A stretch of 64,000 bases of DNA from Anthopleura xanthogrammica (Eukaryota > Cnidaria > Anthozoa > Actiniaria > Actiniidae). The notes under the pieces were generated by a model. It did not search any database. It was not told where the DNA came from and saw only the letters and a list, made by a program, of their open reading frames with translations. This document shows, one piece after another, positions 43,895 through 56,253 of this stretch. Made by a program: the position numbers and the translations under genes. The stretch spans positions 7,952,039 through 8,016,038 of the forward strand of contig OZ025208.1 in the NCBI GenBank assembly GCA_964019055.1, in the 5' to 3' direction. Numbering within the stretch: position 1 is the first letter of the stretch; each line of letters opens with the position of its first letter.

Positions 43895-44908
43895 ACTATC
43901 TTAAGTGATGAAAAAATAGCATTACATATTTTCTCTTCTTGTTTTTTGTTTTGAATGTTCTTATTCCCGCTTTAACTGGTAAACATAATTGGCTACAAAT
44001 TTTTCAAAATCAAATTCAATTTCTAAAAATAATAAAGCAAACCACCTGAAAAAAGGTCACAATTTTTCGCTCACTGATAAAAAATTAATGGCTGCGCTTG
44101 CCAAACAAAACAAGTTTTCTATTGTTTTGTCTTTTGGGATATTTTAGGTTTAAAATTAAAGTTGCCATAGAAAATCAAAATATTTTAGCCAACTTCAAAC
44201 TGAAAATTTACTCAGTATTAGACAAAGGTTCTATCTTTTTGTCCTTTTTCTGTTCGCTATTGGGAAGTCAAGTAACTTGTAACAAGTAAAAATATATGAT
44301 GAAGCACTCAATGATAATTATGTGCTTTTACATAAAAATACAATCTTATAATTGCCATAATTAACATTCAATCTGGGAAAAATATTTTCAAATTAACTTT
44401 TTGGCATGGTACTTATCTGCAAATAAATTCTGGAATATTTAAAAATGACGAAGAAAAAATGGTTGAATGGGTCGAGTCATAAGGTCAATGACAAACCAGA
44501 AGTTCGCTGACTAATGCCAAGAAAGACAGACACTTCAAGAAATAAGAGCACAAAAAAAAAGTAGTCTGAATATGAAATAACTCTATCCTGATAAATTGGC
44601 TCTAAAAAAAGGTCCAAATTCTTTAGAATTTATAATCTAATGTGAGGAATCAAGATACGAAGAGACCTTACAGTCAAGAACCGCAGCAAAAAGGTCACAT
44701 TAATATTATAGACAAGAGATGAGATAATAATACGAAATATTGTATTTGTGGAAAGGGTATTCTTGAAACAGTCTTCTAGCTTTCTTGGAATGCCAAGATT
44801 TGATGGGTTTTTGAAAGAAGTGAGTAATCTAGCTTCAATTGATGCCTCAAATTTGTCATGTGTTGAAGATATGGAATTATAATTCTTGGTTTTAAATGTG
44901 TAAGCCAT
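43895..44908. promoter_or_regulatory. Divergent intergenic region between genes 3 and 4
   Basis: About 1.0 kb of AT-rich sequence separates the start codons of two divergently transcribed EGF genes, so it must contain both promoters or a shared one. I see no convincing TATA box or repeated motif. An in-frame stop upstream of 44909 with no intervening ATG supports the gene 4 start used here. Confidence 0.5.
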
Positions 44909-47900
44909 ATGAGGATCTACATGTTCTTCGTGTGTGTCCATTTGGTTTGGTCAAAGACAAACGATCACCATGGAATTTCAAAAGACTTTGACCCACAAGA
45001 CATAAAAGATGTGTTTTTTAAGCATCCACATTCAGATTCGAAACGTGGTTCGTCTCGTGAAGGCGGTAAATTGACTAATGCAGATTCTGGCACTGAAGAA
45101 CAATTTATGGCAGGTAGATACAGCCCTAAGGGATGGGTCACGGAATGTCGTGGCTTAGAATGCATCAGTACTACCAACAGTAACAATGCTGGAAACTTTC
45201 TTAATAAAGCTTTAGATGTCCTAGATAAGTATAGTCCACAGAGACATGTTAACCAACAGCCAACAAAAAAGCAAGATAGGATATCGTCCAATTCACTGGC
45301 TACGCTCCTTGCAACTACCTCCGGGGTAATTGGAAACCACGCCGAAGACAACAAGTCATCAAAAACCAAGGGAACCAAGACTGAGACAAAGAAATCCCAT
45401 GGAAAACAGGAAAATCTTAATGAGAACAACATGAAAAGGCAAGGGTGGTTCGAAGGAAATCAAGGTGTGCATAATCGAATAGTCAATGGAATGGGAAGCC
45501 CTATACACATATTACCAGGTCACCACAGTGGGCCTTTAGCAACGAACACCATGGGAATGCACTATCATGGACCGCTTGACGCGCATATGGTGGCTCCAGT
45601 ATTTATACATAACAGTGGCATGCATGAGCATGGCTTTTACCAGCCGCATGCAGGAATGCACAACGGTATTCATGTAATGGATCCTTCCTATGGCGGTACG
45701 AATCACGGCATCACAGGAAATGTAGAAACGCTTGCACACTTTCATCAGCCATTGCCTTTCCCTGCTATGGGTCCTGTAGTTCATGGCCACGGACACTTTC
45801 ATCCGCCAGCATTACCTATTGTTGGGTTGGATGAACCTGTCATTCATCATCATCACGCTACAAGTCATATCAATCTCAACGAACCTTTTGTGCACCTAAA
45901 TCAAAACCCTAATATGCTGTTAGATGGACCTGTCCCGCCCTATCCAGAAATGCCTTTTCCAGGACCAATGCCTGGAATCCATGGTCTTCCTGTCAATCAT
46001 GTGCCTGTACCAGTGACAGTACCGGGACCACCAGAAATACAGCACATTCCTGTACCAGTGCCAGTACCGGGACCCCCAGAAATACAGCGTATTCCAGTAC
46101 CAGTTCCTGGACTGCCTGAAATACATCCAGTTATGGTACCAGTGAAGTCTCCACCAGTTATCCAAAGGGTTCCATTTCCTGTGCCAGTTCAGTCTCCCCC
46201 ACAAATTCACAACGTTCCCTTCCCGGTAGCAGTTCCTGTTCCTTCGCCACCCAAAATCAAAGAAGTACCTTACCCAGTGAGGATTCCTGTCAAACAGCCA
46301 CCTGTTATCCAAAGGTTCTTCTACCCTGTTGGTGTACCCCAACCTGGCCAAGTTCACCATGTACCGTATCCAATTTATATCCGACAACCTCCCGAGATTC
46401 GACCAGTTCCGTACCCTGTTCGTATCCAATCACCACCCGAGAAGGTTCCCATTCCGGTGCCGTCAGAGCCAGAAGTATTTTTCCAGCGTGTTCCTTATCC
46501 TGTTATAGTTCCCCAGCCAGGACCAACACATGAAGTGCATCATCACCATCAACATTACATCGGTAAAAATGACTATCATTTCGTTCATTGGGTTTTTACG
46601 TTTTATAAGCAATACACCACTTGCAGGAAGTCAGAATGAGCTTAATTTGGAGGGCAAAACACTCCTGAGAATTGGAACCTATTGTTTTGCCCTCCAAATT
46701 GAGCTGCATGCCTATGTGTTGCAAGAGGTCTATTGCTAGATTCTATTACCTGAATTCTTTGAGTCTTTTGATCTGCTGCAAATGCATATATATCATAGTC
46801 AAATGCTGTACCAGAAAGAATTCTATTAAAAATTTGCAATTCAGCTGATAACCATTCTGCAAGAGAAATGAAATCATGTCAAGTGAAATCAAGGGATTAT
46901 ACCAACCGTTTACGCATATTTAATGTTGAGCGCATTTTTCACCAGTAACACAAAATGGTCACTGTAATGTTAATCCTTGTATCAATGGAGGAACCTGTAC
47001 TGCTTTTGAGGACTCTTATAGATGCCACTGTCAAAACGGTTACAAAGGTTTTCACTGTGAAGGTATGTAATAATTTACGTTTGAAAAGTCATAAACATAT
47101 ATAGGTGAAAACGTTTGATCGAAAATAGTTCAAACATTGATTTGCGCAAAGGAATGGTATCAAAATTCCGCTTTGCACACGTTGTTAGCTTGTGCGATAT
47201 TTTTAGTGATACTGACAAGGTCTTGTTCACAGAGCAAAGCAAATGTCACCCAAGTCCATGCAGAAATTTAGGAACGTGCACAGAAGTGGAAAAAGGTTAT
47301 GAATGCACTTGCCAACCAGGATACAAAGGCACAAACTGTGACAGTAAGTCTTTCAAGACTTAGTCATTCAAGTCGAAATATAACCAAAAAAATCATATTT
47401 ATGTACTTTGAACAAAGAACAAAGTGTCTAGACAACTATAATCTCAGCACTTTCTTACCTATGTCATTTCCTCTATTGAATGATGTTGCAGTACCCGATC
47501 CCTGCTCTCCTTCGCCCTGTAAAAATGGCGGAACTTGCGCCGAAGTTGGGTCTTCATTTACGTGTGACTGTCGGATTGGGTGGATAGGAAAAGACTGCGG
47601 TAGTAAGTACCAGTTCAATTCTTAACATGAAAACATTTGATGGACCAAATTGGAACTAGCACTGTACTAGCTGGAAGCTTTGCACCATCACGTGATAGCA
47701 GCCATGACAGGAGGCAGGAAAAATCTAGTTTACACGAGAAAGAATGCAGTTTCCCAGGCGGAAAAAAAAATATTCACGTGATGGTGCAAAGCCTCTATAT
47801 TCTGGTAAATTTGTGCAGCTCGCTGCACTTAAATTTTGTATGTTTGATGAATGGTATATAACTTGGTTTTCTTTATTTTACAAAGTTGAAGCCAAATGTC

Positions 47901-48998
47901 TTCCTATAAATCCCTGTCAAAATGGAGGAACATGTACGGAAGCGCTTGGTTCATATCACTGTAACTGTATGTCTGGCTGGCAAGGTCTTAGCTGTGAAAG
48001 TAAGTACGTCGACAAATGAGTATACTTGAAAGACTCTTTACACGGTATGCATTATGGCGGGAAATAATTGCGTTACCTTTTGTTACATTTTACAACTGTC
48101 GTGTTAAATTTGTCAACAGTTTCAGCGCCAGATCCGTCAACTAACTCCTTAGGACAGCCAAGAGGTTTGTCCTATACTTTGTTTTTAACATTATTCTTAA
48201 TAATCCATTTGGCATTTCAAAAAAACGTTTTTGAAAATAATCTTCACTTTTTCTAGGTGAATGTAATAACTGCGACCCACACGCGTACTGCGAAGACAAC
48301 GCATGCGTGTGTACAGAGGGTTACCTAGGAGATGGCTACACGTGTGACTTTGTTCCACAATCAAGCCACGATAAAAGAGTAAGTGTTTTGAAATAACGCC
48401 GAATCGAGTTTGCCAAAACAAACACCGATAGGCAAACAGGCATGGACACACTTAGTTTCATCTTTACGGTGTTGCATAAGTCGTAAAAGTTTATCTTCCA
48501 AATTCGGAAATAAAGCTTAGATTTCATTCTCCTATGACCCTCAATTCCATCGCTGAATAGCATGCAGGCTGTGTATACTATGGACGCATTACTTAATACG
48601 AAGTTATACAGTAGTATAACTCTATTAAGCGTACCGCCTTCGGAACCTTGTCTGGTTAGTGAGTGCCCTATTATTAAAATGAGTCCGCCAAATATGTTTG
48701 TTTCACAGTAAATATGGGATGAAATTTCTAATGCATTACTAAACTAGCTGTCCGATTAATAAAGGGTGTTCGCCTATAGAGGTATCACTGTACGATGAAT
48801 CCTTGCATCTTATTTTGTTTTTTGAATTTGTTTTAGCGGGTTATCATTCAGAAGCTAATGAGAAGGAAAAACGCGGACTTCGTGCCCAAGTTGTCCAGCA
48901 AAAGACACCAACTACCTGAGAAAACGACAAAAGATGCCACATACGGATCGAAAAAACAAGTTCCATCATCTCACTCGAGTTCCCATAATGCACGATGA
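44909..48998 (+). CDS. Gene 4: secreted Pro-Val/His-rich protein with EGF domains
   Basis: Predicted 811 aa from eight exons: 44909-46562, 46946-47062, 47233-47343, 47492-47602, 47886-47999, 48120-48164, 48257-48378, 48837-48998. The first exon has a short signal peptide (about 1-15), a charged region with a KRQG site, a His/Met/Gly-rich region, then repeats alternating Pro-Val strings with PPEI or PPVI (about 345-535), ending in HHHHQHY. Exons 2-5 each encode one EGF and exon 7 a short HAxC-type EGF. Exon 6 is a 15-residue linker. The last exon encodes a basic, Ser-rich tail. The Pro-Val plus His layout matches exon 1 of gene 1, so the two are paralogues in opposite orientation. An extracellular structural role is inferred; no membrane span. 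Confidence 0.87.
46620..46737. repeat. Foldback family B, copy 3
   Basis: GAGCTTAATTTGGAGGGCAA pairs with TTGCCCTCCAAATTGAGCTG around CTCCTGAGAATTGGAACC, the same core as 17144-17277. It lies in intron 1 of gene 4. Confidence 0.75.
47684..47812. repeat. Foldback family C
   Basis: GCTTTGCACCATCACGTGA on the left and its exact inverse on the right. The core includes CATGAGAAAGAA-like and CAGTTTCCCAGG motifs also found near 1060-1085. It lies in an intron of gene 4. Confidence 0.75.
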
Positions 48999-49988
48999 AC
49001 GTGGAAAAATTTGATAAATGAAGTCAAACTTAAATTCATGTTTTCTTATCAAACTAGAGTTTTCTTGGAAGCTACGCAACCGATTTTGAAAAGCTTGAAT
49101 GTTACCAAAAAGCTTGTTTACCTTTTAATACATCAGTCGCCAGCAAGTTTTGATGCTATCATTTAATAAACACTATATTTTTTCCATAGAAATTCTTTAA
49201 AATTGCCAAGACTTGCTCGGCTCCTTTAAATGGCTGCCATAATTGCTTGATACGTTGCTCTGTGACGGTAAACCTACCAGTATGATTGTCAGAATATTAG
49301 TACCATTGATTTTCAAAATGGCCGTTCGATTTGCGAACTGTCCGGCAAAGAAACGAGTAATAGAAATTAGTTATCTGAATAAAACACTCAGCTAGATTTA
49401 TATTAATAATAAAACAAAATTTCAAAATATTCTATGCATATTTTTTTTACGCACTTACTACCCAAGGTTTGAAAATTTAAATCTAACAAGGGAGGTGATC
49501 TAACCTACTACTAAACCCTCGTTGAGAGTTTAAAGAATTAGCTATTATCATTTCTTATCTCATTATCTGTTTAAATATAATTTACTACATTCAAAACATA
49601 ATAGAACATAAAATTGTTTAGGGTTATCTTTGATAAAACTAGTAGTTCCAGACCGCAACCAAAACGTTGTTGCTGATTCAGACTTCCACTGCTAACGCGG
49701 GAAACTGGGCGGAGAAAAACTCAAGTGCCATTGCCGTGAAGATTCCTTTTCCCCCTCGCATCGTACGCTTTTAGCCCTAGAATAAATTTTTTGTTACTGT
49801 TAAAGTGCCATAATCCATTTGATGTTGCAATTATACTTTTTCCACCGGTGCATTTGCTATTTTTTCCTTGTATAATCGTAGTGATGCTCATACTCGCCCA
49901 AGTAAAAATGAAGAGGTCCCTGCTAATCAATAATTATTGTCGTCCTCTTCGGCAGACGTTTTGAAGATTCTTGTACTAGTTGGAAGAA
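48999..49988. other. Intergenic region between gene 4 and the ApeC array
   Basis: Convergent 3' ends. An AATAAA at 49165-49170 (+) is a plausible poly(A) signal for gene 4. The part from about 49620 resembles 63170-63490, that is, the 3' flanks of units 1 and 3 are homologous. No exon recognised. Confidence 0.5.
49165..49170 (+). terminator. Candidate poly(A) signal of gene 4
   Basis: AATAAA about 170 nt after the gene 4 stop, assigned by position only. Confidence 0.45.
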
Positions 49989-52302
49989 CTAAACTTTCTC
50001 AAAAGCAGAAGTGCACTCCCATCTATAAAGCAATACTAAGTTTCCCATAGGTATTCTATTTCGTGCATTTTTGGTGTTTTGTTTCGAAGCCTTGATTATC
50101 ATGCGAAACTAAGAAGAAAGAAAATAAACATTTGTTAGGATCATGACGCGTAAAAATGAGTAGCTTAGCCCAGTTACCAAGGTAACCCCAATATACTTCT
50201 GCTGTCATGGTAACCATACCTTGCATAGACATGTTTTTCTTCATCTGTGCTTTGATACAGAGGGTTGTGAGTCGCTTGTCTACTGGGTTCAATTTCTTGG
50301 TAGATGTCTCCCTTGCTGTCTTCATAGGCATTATTTGTACTTGGAGGCCTTGCCTCAATTACAGCATCACTGCATGAAAATATAACAAAAGATGAAGTAT
50401 TTGCATTTTAGATAATAATAAGCAGCGTGGGAAGAGTCGTTGGGATTTCAGGACCCTCCTTTGGCTTTAGCTTTTCCAAGAAGCAAAATTTGGTGAGAGC
50501 CTCAGAGCTTGCACCCCTCATCTTACTACTTTTCGCGGCATGCTTTCAAGCTAAAAGCTGCAACAAGCAAGAGGCTGATAAACATGATTTGCGTATGTTG
50601 ATGGAATATGAAATGTATATATGTGATCGTACCATACTGAATGGACTCAGAAAAAATTCTGAGCCCCAGATGGGAATCGAACCCCCGACCCTCCGTATGC
50701 TAGTCGGACGCTCTTCCACTGAGGCTGTTAAAATATAGGTTTGAATAACTGATGCCCAGCTAGCATTTATTTTTACAGCAAAGTTATTGCAGCCGCTTTC
50801 GTCTTAATGCTTTCCTCTTTCAAAGAAAAACCACAGATTCGTTACAAAGGTGGAATAAGACTTACCTGGGTATGTATGCAGGATTGGTCACTGATTCTGT
50901 AGTAGTAGTACTGGTAGTATATCTATATATATATGACATGAGGGTAAGAGAAATTCATCTCATAGAAATGCTTAATTTTGCTGAATCGCATCTCAATTAC
51001 TATTCAAATTTAACGAAACGTACCTTACAGACACGTCGCTTGGTTTGTCACGTAAATTTCTACGGGTGAAAAAAATAATGTGTACGTAGTTCAAAAACCC
51101 GGTATTTCTTTTGTTCGCCTATGATAAGAGCAGTCTTTTCTTATTCTTATGCGACTATAACATCAATTTAAGCAGTGTGACTGGGCACTCTTTGAGTACA
51201 AGGTAAGGGGTCCGTACAGATGTTTTCAATTTGATAAATTTTAGTTCACTTGTTAAAACTTCCTAGATCACCGGGTCCCCTTTTCCAAACCCTGAAGGGT
51301 AAGATCGGGTGATAGAACTAGCCTCGTACTTTCCCTCCAATAAACAGTCTATTTTAACTACATTAAAATCAAGGTTGTCTTGTTTACCTTAATCGGAAGA
51401 ACAAATATACTGCCATGGCAATGACTGCAATGAGACAGATCAGCGGTATTACAATGGCCACAGCAGTCAGTGTTGATTGGCTCTGTTGTACGTTTTTAAA
51501 TGAGTCATGGCTTTTGGAGGAATTCCTCTTGGGAAGTGATGACGGCTCAGAGGATGGCTTTGAAGGAGGAATGTGTGACAATGGTGCAGTTTCTGGTAGG
51601 TTGGTTGTCTCTGTAACCACCTGCGTTTCGGTCGTTGTTACTGGTACTTCTGTTGTTTTTGTAGTTTCTTTTGTTGTTGCTGGTGCTTGGGAAGAAGATG
51701 TTGTTGGGAGAACAGTCGACGTACGTAAAATAACATGAGAGTATAATAATATATGTGCATGTAGTGTGAACATAAAAGGATGCATCAATGAATAGCTTTG
51801 TGAATTCTAATTGCTGTCCAAGGTTCGGTATTCTAACCGGCACAAGCTGAATACCGCACCTAGGCCAACAAATGTTTTGTGTTGTGTAATTATGAAAACG
51901 TTCCTAGGTGTTAAATGGATTGATCCAAGTATGCTTTAAGTTTTGTTGATTACAAGAGAAGATATTAATGTAAGTTGCAACTAGTGAGACGACTGTTCCC
52001 AGCTTCTTAGACCGGCAACGCACACTCATTCTTACACACATTCCTAATATTTACATGCATTCCAAATACCTACCAGCTGTTGCATATATGGCTTTGAATC
52101 CAGAGCTATTTCCAACTTCATTAGAATGAAACACCACAAAAAGATTGGACTTTGAGGAGCGTAAGAGACGTGGTATTTCACTTGGTGTACTTTCACCATG
52201 TAAAGTTGCAAGATGAGGAGCAGTGTCATCTGTTCCATCGTAAAACGTTAAGCTATCGTTGATATCCCCAAGGGAAAACTTTACAAAATGAATAAAGATG
52301 AT
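49989..52302 (-). pseudogene. ApeC-CUB receptor unit 1: exons 3' of the nonsense codon
   Basis: Sequence matching the second part of the CUB exon (to 52074), the Thr-rich stalk and membrane-span exon (about 51720-51388), and tail exons 50910-50866, 50369-50220 and 50022-49989. The frame stays open and phases agree (phase 2 tail exons). The tail would carry NPAY, YEDS, IYQEI and NPLY, ending AFEKV. All of it lies after an in-frame TAG at 52303-52305. The acceptor used in unit 2 for the stalk exon (TTTAAAG) is replaced here by TTTTACGTAC, which lacks AG; an in-phase AG lies about 35 nt further on (exon would start at 51685). It is either a decayed receptor part or is expressed from an allele without the stop. 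Confidence 0.7.
50660..50727 (-). other. tRNA-derived (SINE-like) sequence
   Basis: On the minus strand an A-box-like AGCCTCAGTGG (50716-50726) and a perfect B box GGTTCGATTCC (50673-50683) are spaced as in a tRNA, with an anticodon-like loop CTAGCAT between. The T stem has mismatches and the 5' acceptor strand does not pair with the 3' CTGGGGC, so it is not a functional tRNA. It is a tRNA pseudogene or SINE head, in an intron of unit 1. Confidence 0.65.
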
Positions 52303-55291
52303 CTATGACGCTTTGACAGATATTTTCCAGGAGCACTCTTGTCCATTAGGATAGTTACCGGGGAAACGAGGAGACTCAAACGATCCTGTACTTGTATTTA
52401 GGGAGTATTGACAACCTGAAATCAAAAGAGCTTATTAAAAGATGTAACTATAGTTATCTAACGGATAGGAGAACCACCCATGAAATGAGTCAAACCAATG
52501 GTTACTTTAATTCCGCAAATTAAGGTATTATCAATAGAAGATGAAAATATGACCAAGTAAAAATGGAAAAAGCGACAGGGACGTCGATTCAGGCTTACTT
52601 CCTGTCTGTATGCAATTGTTCAGATTCCACGTCTTTCATTCTTTGCTCTAAATGATGTTGATGATGTTTTAAAGTGAACAGATTCACAGTATATTTTTAA
52701 CCCGTGAAAATATATTAAGCGATCAGACCCTGCTTGTAACGTTCCTTCCAAAAACTACAAATGTCAGCGAGAATATAGAGACATTTCGAAAAAGGTTAAT
52801 GAAGGCTTTAGAGCACGCTTCATGTTGCATATTGCATATTTCATATTGCTTACCAAAATATGCAAAATATATTTTTGTTTCACTAGCCAATAGAATTGTG
52901 GTTAACATCTCAATAGGTGGCACCAGCGTGAACATTGCTATTATAAGGAATGAAAATCAGGAGAACAAATCACTGGCTTGAAATGCGTAATTTTGAAAAA
53001 CTCACTTGTGTAGTAGCAGTAATATACTTTATAGCCAGCTCTTTTTCTTTCAGGGATATATGGAACCGGATCCCTGACAAAATCATGGTTATTTTGATCT
53101 TCTGTGTCATAGTAAATCCATTCAGATGTTGCCACTGCCCATCTTACTTGCTGACATGACTTATATTTATGTGCCAAAAGATAAAATGGCGACATAGTTG
53201 GAAGATCGATTGAGATTGCTTTAGGCCCGTCACTTCTACAGCAAAAGAATATCTTTGTAATGCCGTTATTATAATAGCCCCACGGCAATGTTCCTTGATG
53301 GTCATTTTTATTGTTGTCGTCTTCGTCGTCCCATTTTACCCATCCCACAGCGAAGCCTACTGGACAATATCCATGTGTTCCCTGGTATATGCAATATGTA
53401 CCTACAACCACAATAACACTAATTTGTACTACATCACATTTTGTACTCTCTCAAATGAAGGCTATCCATAGACTATGACCGACGTATGCACCCATTTTTC
53501 TATAAAAAAAGGTTGTCTAAGCCAAAGGAGATAGGCAACAAGGGGATAAGCTTGAATGATTGGTGTTCCTCATCATCATTCTTGTCAAGAGCATGAAATG
53601 CAAGGTTAATGCTGAGATATTTAGTGTATTTTGTAGTCGACGATACCATTTAAGACATCTCGATTATTCATGTTTGTATATATGTAATGCCCATAATACC
53701 TTTCAGTCTTGGAATGACCTATGATAGCCTCTTGGCTCTGACGTTTTTGAAATAGGTATATGAAGTTTTAATGCACTGCTGTTTAGAAGTGTGTTTTCTC
53801 ACCGTGCTCTCAGTCTTTTACTATACTCTGTATCTTTTGTTTTTGCTGTTCTCAATCATTACAAAAAGGATCTCTGCCCGACCTCAGAGTTTTCTGTTTG
53901 AGTTTGGTTAAGGTATCAGGATACGTTTGAGGCCTTCGAGTTTACTTTACGCGCGACCAAAATTTCTCGCTGCCTTTTCAATATTAATATATAAAAGTAT
54001 ACATTTTCTGAAATGTAAATAAACGTAGTTTTTAAGAATCAATTTAGAATTTTCTGTTTTGCAACACAAAAAAAGTTATTGGCTTTCTCTGCAGTTTTTG
54101 AGTGACCAAAAAAAAACACTATAGCTCTTTCGGATTACATCGGATCGAACGGATAAATCACAATTCGATCTAAAAAACCGTGTCTCAAATTTTAAAAAAT
54201 GTTTTTTTTCATTCAAAAGATGTTGTCTATCTTACAATTATAACCACCGAAAATTCAATTTTCCGGATTTAACGCGTCATTGCGCACGATCTAAAAACGA
54301 TATCAAAAATCTGTAACTTGTTTTCTGTTCCAAAACAGACAATTATAAATAGATATTTGAAAACCACATTTATTTAGCTTTCAGAAAATGTATACTTTTG
54401 TGGCAAAATATTGTAAAGCCCGTGCGAAATTTGAGGTAGCGCGTATAAGGGTCCTAAACATATCTTGATTCCTTAAAACAACAAAACTTTCTCTCTTAAA
54501 ATCGAGCCCGTGACATGCCATACCTTAGTAACCTTATAACTGGTCACAATTGTGCCCACAACCTCATTTGCATGTTACTATGTGAAACACCTTGTGACAG
54601 AAGTTCTTTTCGTAATGATCGAGAACAATAAAGTGAAAGTATAAAGACGAACGGGGACGTGTGTTCAGATCTAAAATCCTATTTCAGATGTATTTGCGTT
54701 TTCCCAAGCGTTACAGAAGTAATGCGATTAAGGTTATGATACATGACCTGAAATGGGAAAAACATTCACTGGGTCTATTCATATACTCAATATACGTCAA
54801 ATTGACTATTGTCAGAATGTCATATGAATTCTGAGAATACTGAATATGTTTTTTTATATATATTATATAATATATACCTCGTGGCCAAACATTTGTGTGG
54901 TCGTATCCACTGATATCAGTTTTCATGCAAAATGACCTATTGACGCTGCTCAATTTAACTTCCCCCTCGATATGAAAACTTGCTGATTTAGAACTCTGAG
55001 GATAGTCGTTTTCTGTGTCTTGGTATACCCAACCAGTTTTCCACCTAAAGGCTGCTCCAGCAGGACAACCAGTCTTTGCCATTGGTAGACCGTAAGATCC
55101 CGGCGGCCAATCAGATGCTGAAACATATCAAATCATTTTATTTTCATTTTACATTTCAAGTATCATTCCTTGCTGAATATACGTTTATCGACTGACCAAC
55201 AGCATTGCAATAGTGTATGCTTACCTGTAACGCAATAACACAACAAACCAGCCAGAAATACAAAGTAATAACAGCAGTACTGACACTCCAT
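52303..55291 (-). CDS. ApeC-CUB receptor unit 1: truncated, secreted ApeC protein
   Basis: Exons 55291-55225 (signal peptide), 55117-54878 and 53401-53006 (ApeC halves), and 52415 to the stop at 52303. Predicted 271 aa. The signal peptide begins MECQYCCYY. The first ApeC half has YGLP, CPAG, WKTGW, QDTE and FCMKT; the second has GTYCIY, CPVGF, WDDED, GTLPWG, CCRSDG, SEWIYYDTED and YYCYYTS, all typical of ApeC. The CUB starts normally (CQYSLN, RFPGNYPNGQEC) but a TAG replaces the Gln codon of unit 2 after about 37 residues. As written, the gene gives a secreted ApeC protein with one third of a CUB domain. Alternatively it is a pseudogene or the stop is an allelic or sequencing difference. Confidence 0.75.
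53920..54470. repeat. Long-arm foldback, about 550 bp
   Basis: AGTATACATTTTCTGAAA and ACGCGCGACC on the left match TTTCAGAAAATGTATACTTT and TAGCGCGTA on the right, with outer GATACGTTTGAGG and CCTAAACATATC. It lies in the intron between the ApeC exons of unit 1. No coding frame. Confidence 0.65.
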
Positions 55292-56253
55292 GTCGAAAAA
55301 CCCTTCCAGTGACAGGCACCAGTAGATACAAGACAACTATTGGACTTATGCAGCCAACGATGCCTTTTTTCTTTGAATTTAAACGGTTACTTCCTACTTG
55401 GAATATTAACACCAAGGATAAAACAATTGAGTCAACTCTAAATTGATTTGAATATCATGTGACCCCTAGAAAACAGCTATGACATGACGTCATCCAAGAT
55501 ATGCTAAAACAGGAATGAACAAACAAATATTGGATAGGTTTTCTATAGTTCGAAATAGAATAAATAGTACCAAGGAATAGTGCAATCACTCTATTCATAA
55601 TGGCAAGTGATTTCCTCTTTCGTTATGCGAGAATCGACTATTTGACAAAAGGTCACGTCGCAGTGTCGAAATTTAGCTAGATATAAATACCAAAACAGGA
55701 ACACAAAAGAGTTTCGAGATGAAACGTTATTATTGGAAAAAGATGATCGTCCGATCGCCAAAGCAAAACTTCGTGCTCCAGAGAAGAGCCTGAACGATAT
55801 AGTATATATAATACCAGATGTATTTGCAATCGTACCAGTCCCGAGATTTTACCAAACGTTTTTTTTATTTTTTTATTTGTAGATACACGACATAGCAATG
55901 TGTTCAAAATGACTGTTCTCTTTCTCTGTGGCAGTATTCGAAGTTAAAAGCGACTGTCTGTAAAAATCGAACAAAATTGACTTTTCGCGGAACAAGTAAA
56001 AATCGATTTCGCTCATATTTTGTTTACTGATAGCCCTTAGCATGAAATACATCCTGGTGTAGATCACGGAATTTAGTGTAAAAATAAGCACATTGTACAG
56101 CTAAACCACTATTTTTTATCGTAAGAATAGTAGATATTTCTCTTCCTTTTGATTATATTTTACTTAACCGAAAGAAAAAGAGAGAGAACAAAAAGTGAAA
56201 AAGAGTAAAAGAAAGTGAAAGAATGTTTTCATGCTTGACCAAGGTAATACGCC
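55292..56253. other. Intergenic region between receptor units 2 and 1
   Basis: About 1 kb, AT-rich, without a recognised exon. It contains the presumed unit 1 promoter and the unit 2 3' flank. Short open frames lack homology to the neighbours. Confidence 0.5.

Noticed and set aside
45920..46429. Minus-strand frame rich in Trp, Asn and Arg
   Set aside because: Antisense shadow of the Pro-Val repeat of gene 4.
50660..50727. Functional tRNA gene
   Set aside because: The acceptor stem does not pair and the T and anticodon stems have mismatches; kept only as a tRNA-derived sequence.
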